A DNA stretch of 64,000 bases, from positions 74,501 to 138,500 of the forward strand of contig CAUJNA010002879.1 in the NCBI GenBank assembly GCA_963377175.1, in the 5' to 3' direction. The translations under genes were made by a program, and so were the position numbers. Numbering within the stretch: position 1 is the first letter of the stretch; each line of letters starts with the position of its first letter. This DNA is from Effrenium voratum. Taxonomy: Eukaryota; Sar; Dinophyceae; Suessiales; Symbiodiniaceae. Under the pieces are notes generated by a model, which saw only the letters and a list, made by a program, of their open reading frames with translations, ran no database searches and was not told where the DNA came from. Positions 13,601 to 28,600 of this stretch are shown here, one piece after another.

Positions 13601-16600
13601 AACGACCAATCGAGTTCGTGTGATTTGCGTATACTCCAAATACCCTCTGTTTTTAGGTATGATGTCGACCCTCTACTAAAGGAGGTGTTTACCATGGAAA
13701 CCCAGGTTTTTCCAAAAATACCAACTAAAAAATGTGGGTATTTGGAGTAGGGGGACTGTTCAAGGACATGTTCCATGGCCTGGCATTTGGGTCGGCCTCA
13801 GGAAGCCATGCAGCGGCTCCACTCGAGAAGAGCATCCCTGCGAGCGCCTGAGAGGGACTCCCTGGTGGGCGGCAGGTGTGGGAGGGTGGTTTTAAGCCGA
13901 GGCGTAGGGCCTGAAGTGAAAATGGTGTGGTTTTAATAACACATAGCATATGATCTACTTCCATCTGGTTATATAATATAAGATTTGTTTGTTTTTCTTG
14001 GTTGGTTTTTAAAGGGAATCTATCACTACTGGCAATATTTTTCTTTTTTCCAGGGGACTGAAGCAAACATGTTAGCAAAACCGTGTACACACGTGCATAC
14101 TGGCTATACTTTGTTTAGGGCATATACCCTGCTAGAACGAGCCAATGGCCGTGTTGTTTCGGGTCACGCCTCGCTCGCAAGGTGTTGACTCGTGCGAGAG
14201 AATCAACGAACGGTGCCTAACCCCCCACTGCCCCCGGAAGAATCCACAATATGGATGTGGCTCAAAATTAAGCAGGAGGGTTGCGCCGGTTTTGGTCCAT
14301 GTTTCCACTTACAGGGTTCTATTTTGGTACCGGTTTTTTGGTTGCCACAGCCGTATCAAAAATCATTGTGGTCAGGCTGGCATGGTTTTGAGTGCAGATG
14401 GGATCAGGAAAGGGCCCTTTGGACGCGCCTGTCCCAGCCACCTAGCGGCCCAGCGGCGGTGATCGTGCATTTGGCATACCGGCATACCCTCAAAGACGAA
14501 GAGAAACATAGATACGGAAACAAAGTGACAAAGAAAGGAGGGCGCAAGAGATAAATAGATGCATCGTTGAAGACATATACAATAAATTGCATATAGACAA
14601 CAAACAATAATTATAAGACATTACAGAAATAGTGCAAGGCTAAAAGAGCAACATGAATGGATTAATATCAGCGTCAGCCAAGCAAATAGACATCTGAATG
14701 CACCATGTTATAGGACTATTTGAAGAATCAAGAGAGACAGAGGGAAAGAGAGATAGAGAGAGAGAGAGAACCAGAAAAAAGTAAGAAAAAGAGAGGGGGA
14801 GAGAGAGAAGGAGGGAGAGAGAGAGGGAGGGAGACAGAGAGACAGAGTCTCCGAGACACAGAGAGAAAGCGAGAGAGAGAGAGAGATAGAGAGAAAGAGA
14901 GCGGGAGAGAAAGAAAGAAGGAACAAGAGCGACAGGAAGAAAGAGATCACATGCCTCCATGTCCCACCGCCGGCTTCCCAAGGCAATGAGCAGCCGTGCC
15001 AGGGCACGTTCGGAGTCCCAAGCCGGGCGCAAGCGAATTGCAGGGGTTGGCTCAACTTGGCTCAACCAGCCATCCGGTTCCTTAGCATTTTAGATCTTTT
15101 TAGTTGGTTTGGTTGTTAAAGGGGTTACCATTTCACCCACCGGTCATTTTTTGTTTTGAGACCTACACAAGTTTGCCATTTGAAACTTGCTACGTGGGTC
15201 TAAGTGAACATTGGTGGGGGAGAACAAGTGAGCCACGTCCTCAAAGTCCAGGTAGATGATCCGGTTGGTAAGGGACAATCTCCTTGCCATTTTTTGGCTG
15301 CGGATCTCCGCCTTCTTCATTCCTTACATAGTTCCGGGTAGACCATTTTAGTACCAGGTTTTGATTGTGACTCAAGTCACACAATGTTGCACCTTTCGAG
15401 CTGCGCGTGGTCCCCGGTGCAACAAAGTGCAGTTCATGCTGGCAGAGTCTCTCAGAGGCCGAATTTCCCCGGATCTCTGAGCCACGGATCTCTGCGGATT
15501 TTTCCACAAAAAGCCCCCGCCCCCCCCCCCCTCTGAGTTTCGCACAATTTTAAGTCTACCTGGAGTCTCCATGACCCCTAGAAAAAGGGGTGATAACCCC
15601 CTAATTTTGGGTAATGACTCATTTTTGAAGGGTCATCGAGACTCCAGGTACCTTTGGGCGATCAAACATGGCATGATTTCGGCATTCGCCGTGCCACATG
15701 TGGAGTCAAGCAGGCTTTAGCAGAAAGCCGATGCCCTTACCCTCACCCTCCGAACACAGTTTTTTTTTTTTTAACCAGAAGGTCCCTAGATCTTTCGGGA
15801 TCTTCAGTGGCTCAGTATGAAAGGGGAAAAAACATCACTCCGGGTTGCTTCATTTTGTCCGAAATGTTTGGAGAGGGTTTCATTTGAAATCAACTGCCTG
15901 TCACTCCGGGTTGCTTCATTTTGTCCGAAATGTTTGGAGAGGGTTTCATTTGAAATCAACTGCCTGGAGTCTCCATGACCCATTAAAGATGGCCCAGCGC
16001 TTCGGCCGTAACTTAGGCAACTTTGGTCCACGGCCGGTTTCGACACCCCGTAAGAAGCCAGACCAAAAAGCCCCGTGAAAAGGACGTAACCCCGCAGAAA
16101 GGCATTTTCTAAAGACAAAAAAAAAGAAACGGCCGCCCCGTGTTTTTGTTCGGCCGTAACGAAAATAACGGCCTTTGGACTCCCTGGGGGAAAATCGTGA
16201 CCAACCATTATGTTGGGCAAGGACCCACGGTTTTTTAACTCGCTCCCTGAGTTCGCGAACTTTGAACTTTTGGGGTTTGGACCATTTTAGTGGTAAATGT
16301 AAAGTTTGGTCTTTTTTTGGGCCATCCACTCAGCAAGTGAGTTAAGGGTCATGGAGACGGGTGCCAAGGATGCCTTTTGGCCCACTGGGTGAAGTTGAGC
16401 TCGTGGGTTTCGGACAGAAAAAAGAAAGAAAAAAAAGACGCGGCCGCGCGGCACGAGGCAATGCTTCTTCGGCCAGTGGTCCAATTGGGCCACAAGCTCA
16501 GCCAGTGCACCTCAAGATGATCACCCCCAAAATGAGATGATGAAAGATGACTAGGTCCTCCAGTGGTGCCCTTTTACCCTTCTACACTTTTTCGGTGGAG

Positions 16601-19600
16601 AGTTCCCCTACTACAATAGACCACAGAAAAAAACCGGGCACGCTTATTCTAACCTCTCTACTGGAGGACCTAGATGATCAAGCCCCCAGAAGAGAACTGG
16701 TCTGGTTTCCTTTGCTTGGCGGTTCCCAGCCGTCCCCTTGGGTTGTTAGGCTTTTAGGGTAGTGGGGATTTCCATTGAACTCACTTAACGTTACACTTGT
16801 AGCAGGGGATCTCAGAACAGCACAATTTGGTATCCCTAAGAGTTCTATTTAGGATCAGAAGACACCTCAAGAGTCATGCTAACGGGAACCCAGGATCTAA
16901 ATCCCTGGTTGTATAGGATATGTCCTCTAGAGGGGAACCTCCATTTTTGGGGGCAGCACCCCTCCAATCCAGGTTGATTCATCCGAAGTCGGCATCAACC
17001 TGCTGGTGAAGGAACCCGAATTTCACAAATCGTGGTCACCCGTGCTAAACATGCCAGAATTGTTGATTTTTCAAACAGGAGCCAAAACGGGACGTGCACT
17101 TGAGTACCTGGAGCCCCGAAACGCCACTTTTTTTCGGTCAAAAGGCATATTTGGCATGTTTTTACCCGAAAGGTTGTTTTTTTCGGTCATTTGCCAGAGT
17201 TGCCCGTATTTGGCCGTATAAAACCCGTATTTTGTCGATAAAATATTGAAAAGAAAGCGAAGGAAAACGTATTTGGCCGTATGACCACTTTTTTCGGGCA
17301 AAGCCTTTTGACCAAGAAAAAGCAGTGTTTTGGGGCCCCAGGTAATTCTACTCTCCATTTAGCACCCAGCTGTTGTTTGAAGTCCACTGAAATCTCATCA
17401 ATCGTGAGTTCAATCGGTAGGGTTCGGGAAAGGCCCCCCCACAATGACACACAATAATGGCAATAATCGTAATAATAATAATAACCTGGAACCCCGTATG
17501 GCTGTTTTTTTTCGGTCAAACTCCCGTATTTGGCCGTATTTGGCCGTATGGCCATGAGTTTTCGGTCATTTGCGTAAATCACCCGTATGAAACCCATATT
17601 TTTTCGACATGTTGTTGGAAAATATCCGTAAAAAATCCGTGTGGCCATTTTTTTCGGTCAAAAGCGTATGACCGAAAAAAAAAAACGGCCATATGGGGTC
17701 CCAGGAATAAAAAACAAATGTGTCCCCATTTCGGCAGCGAGGACATTCTGGACATCCAGTCTACCAATCGCATCCACCCCCCCCCCCCCCGGAAGTGTAT
17801 GGAAGGAGGGCCTCCGAAAGGGGACGCTTGTGCATTTCTCCTTTGAGGCCGCGGCTCGTTTTTTCGTCAAATCCCGTTCCAGGCTTGAACCCCCCCATTA
17901 AGATACTGGTTGCCCCAATGTGGATGGCCAAGTTCCTTAGGCAAACCATGATCCTAAACAAAAAACCAGCATAAACTCAAGCGGAATGAAGCTGGGCTGC
18001 AATGATCATGCGGAGGAAGCTGTTTGTTTGCCTCAGAATGGGGCCCAACTCTTGTGGCTGCCCCCTCCCCTCCCCCCACCTCCCTCCCTCCCTCCCTCCC
18101 TCCCTCCCCAGGCGTAGCTTTCACCCCGCCGAGACAACTCTAAGGCGGGCTGCGACTCGCAGAACCTCTTCCAGCGCGAGCGGCACCGCCGGGCCCGGCG
18201 CCTGAAACCCGCCCGGCGCTGCCCAGGGGGTTGCTCACAATGGCTAGGTTGCTCCCGCTGAGGTGCAACCAGTGGTTGCCCGTTTTCCAACTTTTTGTTG
18301 GGGATTTGGGTTCCCGTCCCAGGGAGTCCAAAGGCCTGAGTTACGGAGGCTTTTTAAACACGGAGGTTTTTTACGGCCTTTTTACGGGCCTGGACCCCGT
18401 ATGGCTTTTTTTTTCCGGTCAAACTCCCGTATTTGGCCGTATTTGCCCGTATAGCCATGATTGTTCGGTCATTTGCGTAAATCACCCGTATGAACCCCAT
18501 ATTTTTCCACATGTTGAAAAAAACACGTATAGGCAATTGTTTTTTCGGTCAAAGGCGTATGGGCGTATGATCGGCTCCCCGTTCTCATGGAGGATCTCAG
18601 TGACTCGCCGGTTCCAACGTGCCCACAGTGACAGGTTCGCGAGGTGCGTGCCTGGCCACGTTTCCACCCATGGGAGAGCCCGGGCACATCTGATGGCATT
18701 TTTCGGGGCAGCCTAGATTTCAGGTCTCCGGTTCATCCAGCTTTGGGAGCCAGTTCGAAGAATGGTTTCCCTTCGGTGACCCAAAAAGGCAGACCCCTTT
18801 GGCCTGGAACATGTTCTTGCTGTGGATTTGGAGTTTCATGAGCCAGGGCTTGTTGGTGTCCATGGACTGTTTTCTGAGTCCCCCAGGCTTCATTTTGAGA
18901 TCACCTAGTTTTTGGCACGGAAGTTTTTTTGTTTTTTTTTGTTTTTTCCCGGATCACATGTGGGTGCTTCCTGGCACCCCGTATGGCTTTTGTTTTTTTC
19001 CGGTCAAACTCCCGTATTTGGCCGTATTTGCCCGTATGGCCATGATTTTTCGGTCATTTGCGTAAATCACCCGTATGAAACCCATATTGTTTCGACATGT
19101 TGTTGGAAAAAGGCCGTAAAACAACTGTATGTTTTTTTTTGTGTTTTTTTTTCAAAGGCGTATGACCCCAGGAGTCAGGGAAGCCCTTGTTCGACGCTTT
19201 GGTAGGGGAACAAGTCAATCTTTTTTGTTTGGAGGGATCGCCGGCTTCCTTGCAGCCTACGAAAAGTCATTTAGCCAATCCCTAGTTCTAGTTTTAGCTC
19301 ATCCCTAGCTTCCGAAAAAATCATTTAGCTAATACTCGACAAATATATTCAGCAAGGGTTCCTAGTTTTAGACAATCCCCGAGTATGTCACAGGAATGCG
19401 TGGCGCAGGGGGTTGAACTGATATCCTGTAGAGCAAATGCAGGCCGCTTGTGGTTTGGTTGGTTCCCTCTAAAACGGATTGGCTTGGAAGTTGTATTCCA
19501 GGTGGTTTCCTATCGGTGTCCTGTTCAACCATCCCAAAAAGGTCTCCCATTTTGAGTCACACCCAGCTTGATAGTGGCTCAACATCCGAGTAACTGATGT

Positions 19601-22600
19601 GCTTGGATGTTCAGCCAAAATAGTAAGTTGTTGGTACACTAGGTTATAACCCACTAAGTTATAATATCCCCTAAGTGGGGCTATCCTTGTTATTAGTGGT
19701 GGAAAGAACAACTAAGTGGCAAACCACTCAATGTTGACACCCTCTTTATCAACTTTAGTTTATTCTGGGGTGCTCCCCTCCAAAAGTGGTCTGATCCCCC
19801 ACTAAGACCACCGCCAGATGAATAAACATAGTGGTTTGTTTTTCATTTGGGGTGTATTTATGCGGGGAATTTCACTAAGTGAGAGTTTATTTTTGATGGT
19901 GGGAACATCCCCCTATTGGTAAACATTGGCTTATTAATCAACATTGCTAATCAGTGATGATTCCCCCCACTAAGACCAAGGACACCCCATATTAATGACT
20001 TGGATGGCTCGCAGCCATTCCCTTAGCCTTTTAGATATTTTTAGTGTTTAGTGGGGATTTCCCATTTAACCCACTAAAATTGAGTCACTTTTAGCGGGGG
20101 ATCTGAACACGGACAGCCCAGATTAATAAACCACCTCCAAAGTAGTTGGTGGACATAAATCTCCAGCTAAAATATGATGGGGTCGTTTTTTTTTTTTTTT
20201 TTTTTTTTTTTATGGGGTCGTATTTGATTAGTACACCCCTGCTTGTTTTAGATGGGCTCGTGTTCATTGCCAAGCTCCGCAGCCGTATCGAGCGAAACGC
20301 GAGGTGGAGCGCCCAGGCAGTGACGGCAACGGCTGCCACGGCACCACCCGCGAGTGGGGGGCCCGAGCTGACGTCACGAAAGCGCCGAAATATTTGCTCC
20401 TGGAGTCTCCAGTCACCCCTTTATTTTGGGTAATGAACCCATTTTTTAAGGGTCATGGAGACTCCAGGTTGGCACCCGGGTCGAGACCTCGTGAAAAAGT
20501 CGGCTGAAACCAAAACTTTGCTAGGGAAACCAGAACGTCTCTTGCTTTTTGTTGGATGGTACCCTGTTTGGTGGTTTTAAAGGGACTCAAGAGGGAAACC
20601 GAAGCCATGTTTGGAGGATCCCCTGAAAATACTGATTAAACCTGTTACATGTTGAAGCGGCCTGGCCCAACCCCTCGTAGCGACACCCCAATGGTCCCTT
20701 GTTATCCTCTCACTCTCAGGAGGTACCTGAAATTACTTGGCCCCCCGTGACATACCAAAGATAACATGCTCAGGTTCTGTTTCATGTTTAGTGGCACATA
20801 TTTACACACACACACATACCTATATATATAATATAACTTACCACCTAAAAAAAAAAAACTTTCAACTTTTTGGATAACATGGGCTATATGTCTGTAAAAG
20901 GTTAACTTCCCCAGTCGTTGGAGTTTTAAGGGGTAAGATAAGCATCACAGGAACCACTGGGTGCAGTCTCCCAAACATATCCCCCCCTGTTTGATGGTGT
21001 CCAAAGCGAAACTAAAATGGTACAGGTTGCGAAGACAAGCCTAATTTCACGGTAGGCACAGGGCAAACCGAGGGACGTGGTTGGTTCCTTGAACACATGC
21101 GACGCCAGAGATCCCACAGTTGAATTGCTGGCACATGCTGCAGAGAAATTTGCAGAACGGGTGAATCAGTAGGTTGCGAAATCAGTGGGTTGCAAACAGC
21201 CTGATCCTACCGGCTGAGACATGACTGAAGCTGGGTTGAAGAATGACCAAAGAAGCACTGATACTGGTTTGATAGAAGAAACATGTTCAGGCAAGTCTTG
21301 ACCAACCCTCGCACTTGTTGCCAACTGCTTGGGTAGATTAGGCACGATGGTTGGGGCAGAGTGGTCCATTCTGGTTGGGACAAGTAACTTCGGGCAGGTG
21401 TCAACAAGCAAGTTCCAGCTGGAAACACGTTCACACTGTGTGGAGGTCCCCCAGAGCCCGCATTAGAACCCATTTAGGGTCACCCGCATTCTTTTGGGCT
21501 CATGCCTTCGGCACCCGATGGTTGATTCACCCTGGCCCACTGGGTTCGGCCAAACACGTCTCTCCTTTGGAGCACCCAAGGCCTTCTGGTCAAGAACCTG
21601 TGTCCCTGCCATGCTCAAGCACCTTTGGTTCATGTGGTTGAAGAGTTACTAACATTTCCCATGACCTATTGTACTTGAAACAAAATATCCAAACTCCAAT
21701 GTTGCCCTTTATATCAACCCTGAAACCACCGGTGCAGGGGTAAAACCAACGATACGGGTCCCCCTTGGACACAAACTTATTGCAGATTCGAAGCCTCCCC
21801 TTCTTGGCGCTTTGGGAGGTGGCTTTTCACACAGCGGTAACCAAATGCCCAACGCTCCTTGGACCATGTTGGTAGGTGCAACTCGTTTCACGGTGGTTAC
21901 AATATAGACCATCCTGACTGTGCTGGTAGAGCCAGAGTTTCTTGCGGGTTTGGGGCTTTGTTCACATGGATGCTTTCAGGGTTTGCGCTGTTTTGCCACG
22001 ATTGGTGCCAACGTACTCACCACGAGGTGCCTCAGCATAGCTGGAAAACCAAGTTTTATCTTCCAAACCGGGGTGAAAGTAGATGGTGTGTTGTTTGGTG
22101 GGTACAACCTGGGTAATCGCAGAAGGTCCCACTCTTACCCAAGAAAGGACTCAAGAAGGAACCCTTTTGCGTTTCATGGGTTACTGGGCACCGTGGGTGT
22201 GTCTTCTTTGGTAGTGGACTTGATAGGGAAACCGTTTGTCCCCAGTTTGGACTTGCTTGCGAAAAGTTGGAAATGTGTTGCAATGCACTCAGTCCCCTTA
22301 AAGGAAACCAGCAGTTGGACATTGGCATAACTCGCTCATTCCATTTCTCATTCCCGGCATCTCGTTGGCAGCCAGTTGGGGGAACCGAAGTTGTCCCCAC
22401 CTCAATTTGGTGAATAAGATGTCCTGGAGTCTCCCTAAGGACCCTTTAAGAATGGTTGGTCATTACCCCAAAAGAATGGTTGGTCCATGGGACCCATTTT
22501 TATTTCGGGTCAGAAGGAGAGACTCCAGGTCAGTTTTTCTCCCAGAATGGAAGCCCAGGGAAGCAAGGAATGACCCCGAACAAACCATCCCTCGTGGCTT

Positions 22601-25600
22601 TCTTTAATTAAGGGGACTCCTGGGTTGAATCCATTTCTCATTCCCTATCGCACCAGCAAGTTTTTTGGGAAACCGGAGGTGCCCAGTTTTGAGTTGGATG
22701 TGTTCCACCGGGCTGGCATCGTTGTTTTTTTTGCCACGCTCTGAGGCTGGAGGGCTGCAGCGAACACTCGCCGCAAGACTGCGCCCCAAGCTTAGAGTCA
22801 GCAGGCGGCTTGCCTTGTGTGGTCGTGTCCTTTTTCAGGGGGCCCCCCAAAAAAATAGGGTGGGGGCGGGGGGCGGGTTCTTGTTAGGGGTCCCCCCCAA
22901 AAAAGGAGTTTGTTTCCTTCTGGCTTTCCTTGAAAACAACCTAAGAAAGGTACCAACTCCATAGAAAGGTAAGGCACCCATTTGTCGTTTCCCCAGCTGA
23001 AAGCTCGAAGTCCAGGGCCGGCCAGGGTTCCAGAACTTTTGGGCCTGGGCATCCCTGGGTTTGTTTTTCCGGGAATGTGAGCCGACCCTGCCGTAAGTTT
23101 GGTTTGTTTTGGGTCCGAAACATGTTTGGGTTGCAACGAAACCGAAAGGGGACGCAGAGTTTTTATGTATAGTATCTTTGCAAGCGCCACAGCTTCCTGC
23201 TCGGAGTAAAGCTTGCGCTCGCGAGATGGCTCTTGTCAAGCCGCAGCGAGTGTTCAATCACCGCTTGAAATGCTCACTGACTGACATTTGGGTGTGTCTG
23301 TTTTTGAGGGTACCCCTTTTTGGCTTGTTTTAGCAGGAATCCAAGAAGATGTTCACCGTTTGGGGATCCCTCAAAAAAACACACCCATTTGATGATTTGC
23401 CCGTTGCTTAGCAACAGTATCGTATGCTGAAACACTGGTTTATGCCGCTCGTCCATAGCAGTGGATCCAGGAAACTTGGGCGCCAACGTATGCCATCGAT
23501 ATCTTCAGGAACTGTGCTGTAAGCTCTGCGAGCCTTTTCGGACCTTGAGCCGGACACAAGTTATGAAAAAAAGCTCAAGCATGATTCAGGCAGCCCACTC
23601 TTCCCGTATTGGCGCTGCCTAAAGCAACCTTTTTGGGGGTATACCTTAAGATCACCTGAAACATAATACTGGGCGTTGGGCCAGATGTGTGGAGAGCGCA
23701 TGTTGAACTTGTTCAAACCCCCCAGCCCCTTACACCAATGCCCGTTTGAAAACAAAGGAATTTAATTTAATAATCAAACATAAAAACACAGATCCAATCC
23801 AGAACCCCCCCCCCCCCTCCCATGGGATGGGCGCAGGTCCTGTCCGAATGGAGCCGCTGGTCCACTTGTGTGCCGGCCTCAGCTAAAAACGTCAGGCTGT
23901 TTGAAGGCAAGACAAACAGTACAGAAGATGTAGACCGTTTTTTTGTTCCTCCTCTAGCCCTCGTTCCCAGCTAAAAAATAATAAAAGCTTGGAAATGATT
24001 GGGTGAGGGCTATCTCTTTCTTACTGTCATGACTTCCGAGAGTTGTTCGACAAGAAAGGGATAGATGATGAAGAGAAAAAAGAGAGTGCGTGTCCTTTAT
24101 TTCGTTCACAGCCTTGTCCAGCCCAGACATAGCATCTTCTCACACGCAATCTCGTTTCACCATTAAATCCCAGAAATGATTGGCTGTGTGCAATAAAGTC
24201 TTGAAACAAAGGAACTTATCATCTTACAACCAAGGATTTGCACTATTGCACATTGCTGCAGCCCGCAGCCATCAGGCAGCTGTGCAGTGGTTGCTGGATG
24301 CCGGTGCTGGCAAGGAGAAGGCAGACTACCAGGGATGTACACCACTGCATGTTGCTGCTGCGCAGAGCCGTGAGGAAGTTGTGCAATGCTTGCTGGATGC
24401 CGGTGATGCCAAAAGTAGGTGACCAACTATGTCGCCACGCCATTGCATTTTGCTGCAGCGAACAGGCATCGCTGTTGCGCTGTGCTTGCTGGATGCAGGT
24501 GCTGACAAGGGGAAGGCGGACACTGATGGCGTGCGCATGGCCATCAGGCAGTTAGTGATGCAATGCTTGCTGGATGCCGGTGCTGACTAGAAGTAGGTGA
24601 CCAACTATGGCGCCACGCCATTGCATGTTGCTGCAGCGAACGGGCATCGCTGTTGCGCTGTGCTTGCTGGATGTAGGTGCTGACAAGGGGAAGGCGGACA
24701 CTGATGGCGCTGCACAGTTGCATCTTGCTGGTTCGCATGGCCATCAGGCAGTTAGTGATGCAATGCTTGCTGGATGCCGGTGCTGACTAGAAGTAGGTGA
24801 CCAACTATGGCGCCACGCCATTGCATTTTGCTGCAGCGAACAGGCATCGCTGTTGCGCTGTGCTTGCTGGATGCAGGTGCTGACAAGGGGAAGGCGGACA
24901 CTGATGGCGTTGCACAGTTGCATCTTGCTGGTGCGCATGGCCATCAGGCAGTTAGTGATGCCATGCTTGCTGGATGCCGGTGCTGACTAGAAGTAGGTGA
25001 CCAACTATGGCGCCACGCCATTGCATTTTGCTGCAGCGAACGGGCATCGCTGTTGCGCTGTGCTTGCTGGATGCAGGTGCTGACAACGGGAAGGCGGACA
25101 CTGCTGGCGCCACACCGTTGCATCTTGCTGCTGCGCAGGGCCACCAGGCAGCTGCGTAATGCTTGCAGCCAGCCGGTGCTGACAAGAAGAAGGCAGACAG
25201 TGAGGGTGCCACACCGTTGCATTTTGTATGAGTCAGTTGCGCAGATGCCGGTGCTCACCAAAGAGAAGGCGACCAACTGTGGCGCATGGACATCCGGCAG
25301 TTGTGGGTGTTGACCAACATCCATCTTCTTGAAGGGCACAGATCCCACAACCCACCAGGTGTTAGATGGGGACGTTTGTTGGATAGCCTTCAAGAGATAT
25401 GCAGACAATAAATCAATGAACCAACGAATCAATCAAATCAAACAAGCAAGCAAGCAGGCAAGCTATTAGGCAAGCTAGCAAGCGGACCATATTTGGCACC
25501 GCACCAAATCTAACTTGCCCAGTGGCGCACGTTTTATTTTACTTCTTCTTTTTGTTCTGGGTTTTGGGTTCCCCTTTAAACTCAACCCAGCAAACAAGGA

Positions 25601-28600
25601 TGCATCCCTTTTGGCCCATGGCCAGGGAATCTGAGATTTGAAGTCCGTCACCCCGAGGACCGGCACTGTGACGGTGGCCAGATGTTCCGAGAGCGCCGCG
25701 TGCCGGGGCCCCGGGCCACGGGCCACGGGCCACGGGCCACGGGTTTCGTGTGGGAAGGCGTGTGGGAGGCGTCCAGAAGTCCCTCGCCAAAAAGCATCTT
25801 GTGTTGCTTCTGAGGGCTCTTCCGTTTGTTTGGAATCCAGGTGAACGTGGAGTGTCCCAAAAATGCAACTTGAGCCCAACCGCACTGAATGGTGTCAGTG
25901 CAAGACGTGTGTCAAAGCCAAAATTGTATGACAGACGGCAATATTATCATGGTTGAGAGCAGGAATTACTCGTGTCGAGGGGACCAGTATCCCCATATGT
26001 TGTTTGTTTTGTGTTTTTTTTTTGGGGGGGTTCTAACACCAAAAGAGGCCAACATGAATGAAAGCATCAGGAGGGGTATATCACAAACGCAAACACACCC
26101 ACGCACACACACACACCCCTCAACATCCCACCAAGGGCCGGCTGGGGCACCTTTGGCACAGTGAGGCAGCACATGTGTGAACGCTTTGATGCGCTTGCGC
26201 TGGGTAGATGGGGAGGCTTCGGAAGGGGGGTCGTGGGGCAGAGCCAAGTAGGCAGCGTCTTGAGACATCGCAACTGCAAAGGGGTTCGGGTACTTGTTAT
26301 TCCCAGAGCTGCTAGCTTCAGCTCCCAAGATTTGAACCCCTGGCTTTTGTAGAGGGTACACGGAAAACCCGTGCGTAACCACCAAACCACCAATCCAAAC
26401 CAATTAGAGGGAAGCTGATTTAACTTGCGGTTTCGGTGTGAGCTTTGTGCTTGAATCTGCACTCTAGACAGGGTCGGCGACGTGTCAGACATGGGATAGT
26501 TTGGTTAAGAATGGACGGGTTCCATTGGTTTAGCTTGGTTGTACTTGCAGTCTCCATGACCCTTTTAAAATGGGTCCATGACCCCATTATTTTGGGTAAT
26601 GACCCCCTTTTTTTAAGGGTCATGGAGACTCCAGGTATTTCAATTTACCAGGGCCATCTATTTTGCCATCTATGCTTACAACAGCATTTGTCCACGAGTC
26701 CTTTTTCTTGTCGGCAAGCATTCGGAAGGGGTATCCTTGATGACTTAGTACCCCTGCTAACCATAGTAACCCCACGCCAATCGCTTGGAGGTCAGTAATT
26801 TTGCTTACCAGGTGAGTCCCCACAGCGAGAACATGTTAGGAAGAATGTTTGAAGCAACCTCAACATGAGTCACCATCCACTTGGACAAGCTGCACCCCGC
26901 CACATGCAAGTGCATAGCTTTGAAAATCAGGACAACCGCGCCAAACCCTGGGGCATGAACGGCACCTAAGGTCCTTAGGTGCCCACCAAGTCCGACATTC
27001 AATGTGACCATGGCAAAGGAAATCCACCAGTTGAGGACTGCAAGAAATGCGTCAACTGGCAACACCAGATATGATTTCTTCGGCTGGTTCCCAGCCGTGC
27101 GGTTCCTTAGCTTGTTAGATCTGGTTAGTCTTCAGTTTATAGCAGGGCATCTGAAAACGGACAGCCCTGATTCCAAGAAACTCGTGGTTCAAAAGGGGTT
27201 CCTGGAGTCTCCATGACCCTTAAAAAATGGGGTCATTACCCAAAATCATGGGGTCATGGACCCATTATTAAAGGGTCATGGAGACTCCAGGTTGTGCTGT
27301 TTGTTGTGGCGCACGTTCTGAGGCTCTCAGAAGCTCACAGTGGAGGCGACGGAACTGCGGGTGGAAAGTGTGAAAGCACCAGGGTCGTCCCGTACCAGGT
27401 CCCCCAGCCAGGTGCCCTTCTACCCTTTTTTTGGGGAGGGTTCCTCTGCTAAAATAGACTACAGCAAAAACTAGGAAATGAGGGAATGACTCCTATAAAG
27501 CATCCACTATGGTTCTCTTTGAGGGAATCCCCAGGTTGGTTCCATTTCTCATTCCCTACCTATCGCACCAGCAAGTTAAAGGCCACCTTGATTTGGGAGC
27601 TACCTACTGTGGATGGACAAAATCCTACACCAAGTTAAAATCATGGGAAACCATTGTTTGTTGGTATTTACAAGGGAATCATCCTCCCATGGTTTTTTAG
27701 GTGCGCTCGACCCACAGGAAACCACCCGTGTTGAACCCGACAAGGAAGGCGTGCCAGGCCGTGGACCTGAGCTCCGTGGCTGAATTTCGCACTTGAGCCA
27801 ACCAGCTTGAGCCACTCGTGCTATCCTCTTGTCCCTGAGGGCCTAGGGGCCAAAGACCCGGGTAGATGAAGGCTAGGGGAAGCTCATGAAGGCCAGATGA
27901 AGGCAGTAAGGCGAGTAAGGCTGAGTAAGGCAGGGACGCAGTGAAAGGCGCTGTTCGGCGCTATTCGTTTAGGTCTCCTAGGCAACATAAACTCTGGCGG
28001 CAACCCATGAACAGGTCAATGCGCCGCGCACACGCTGAAGCAAGCTGCGCCCTGCAACTTGCAGCCCGGCCGAAAGCGAGGGCTGGTATTCGGCTGGCGC
28101 TCTTTGGGACTGCGGGATATAAATATCCAGCCAAGCTTCAATTGCTGCAAAACATTGAACCCAAAAGAGGACGGCTGATCAATATAGATCGATTTTACCA
28201 CAAACTGTCCAAGTGAGCTTATGAGGTTTAGCATCAGCGGGTCCGATGTCCCTCGATTTTGAGCTGCACGTGGGGTCTCCTCCGGTATGATTTTATAGGG
28301 GTGCATGTGTTTTTTGAGGTACCCTGGTACCCTATTTGGGTCGATTTAAATGGAAACCACGAGGCACACACTCGTTTTTTTGGCCCACCGTTTTGACGCA
28401 TACTCATATTTTAAGAATGGCTGAATATCAAGCAGCAGCCGAAGATATCATGTTTGGTTCAGCCGGGGTTGACTGAGACCGTCACGCCATGGACATCAAC
28501 AGGGGTGCTAAACATTGTCCCTTTTGGCAGTGTGGAAAGATGAAACAGGTGATACTCATGAACAACCAGTTCAGGTCTGGTCGTTTTGGGGAGAGTCGTT

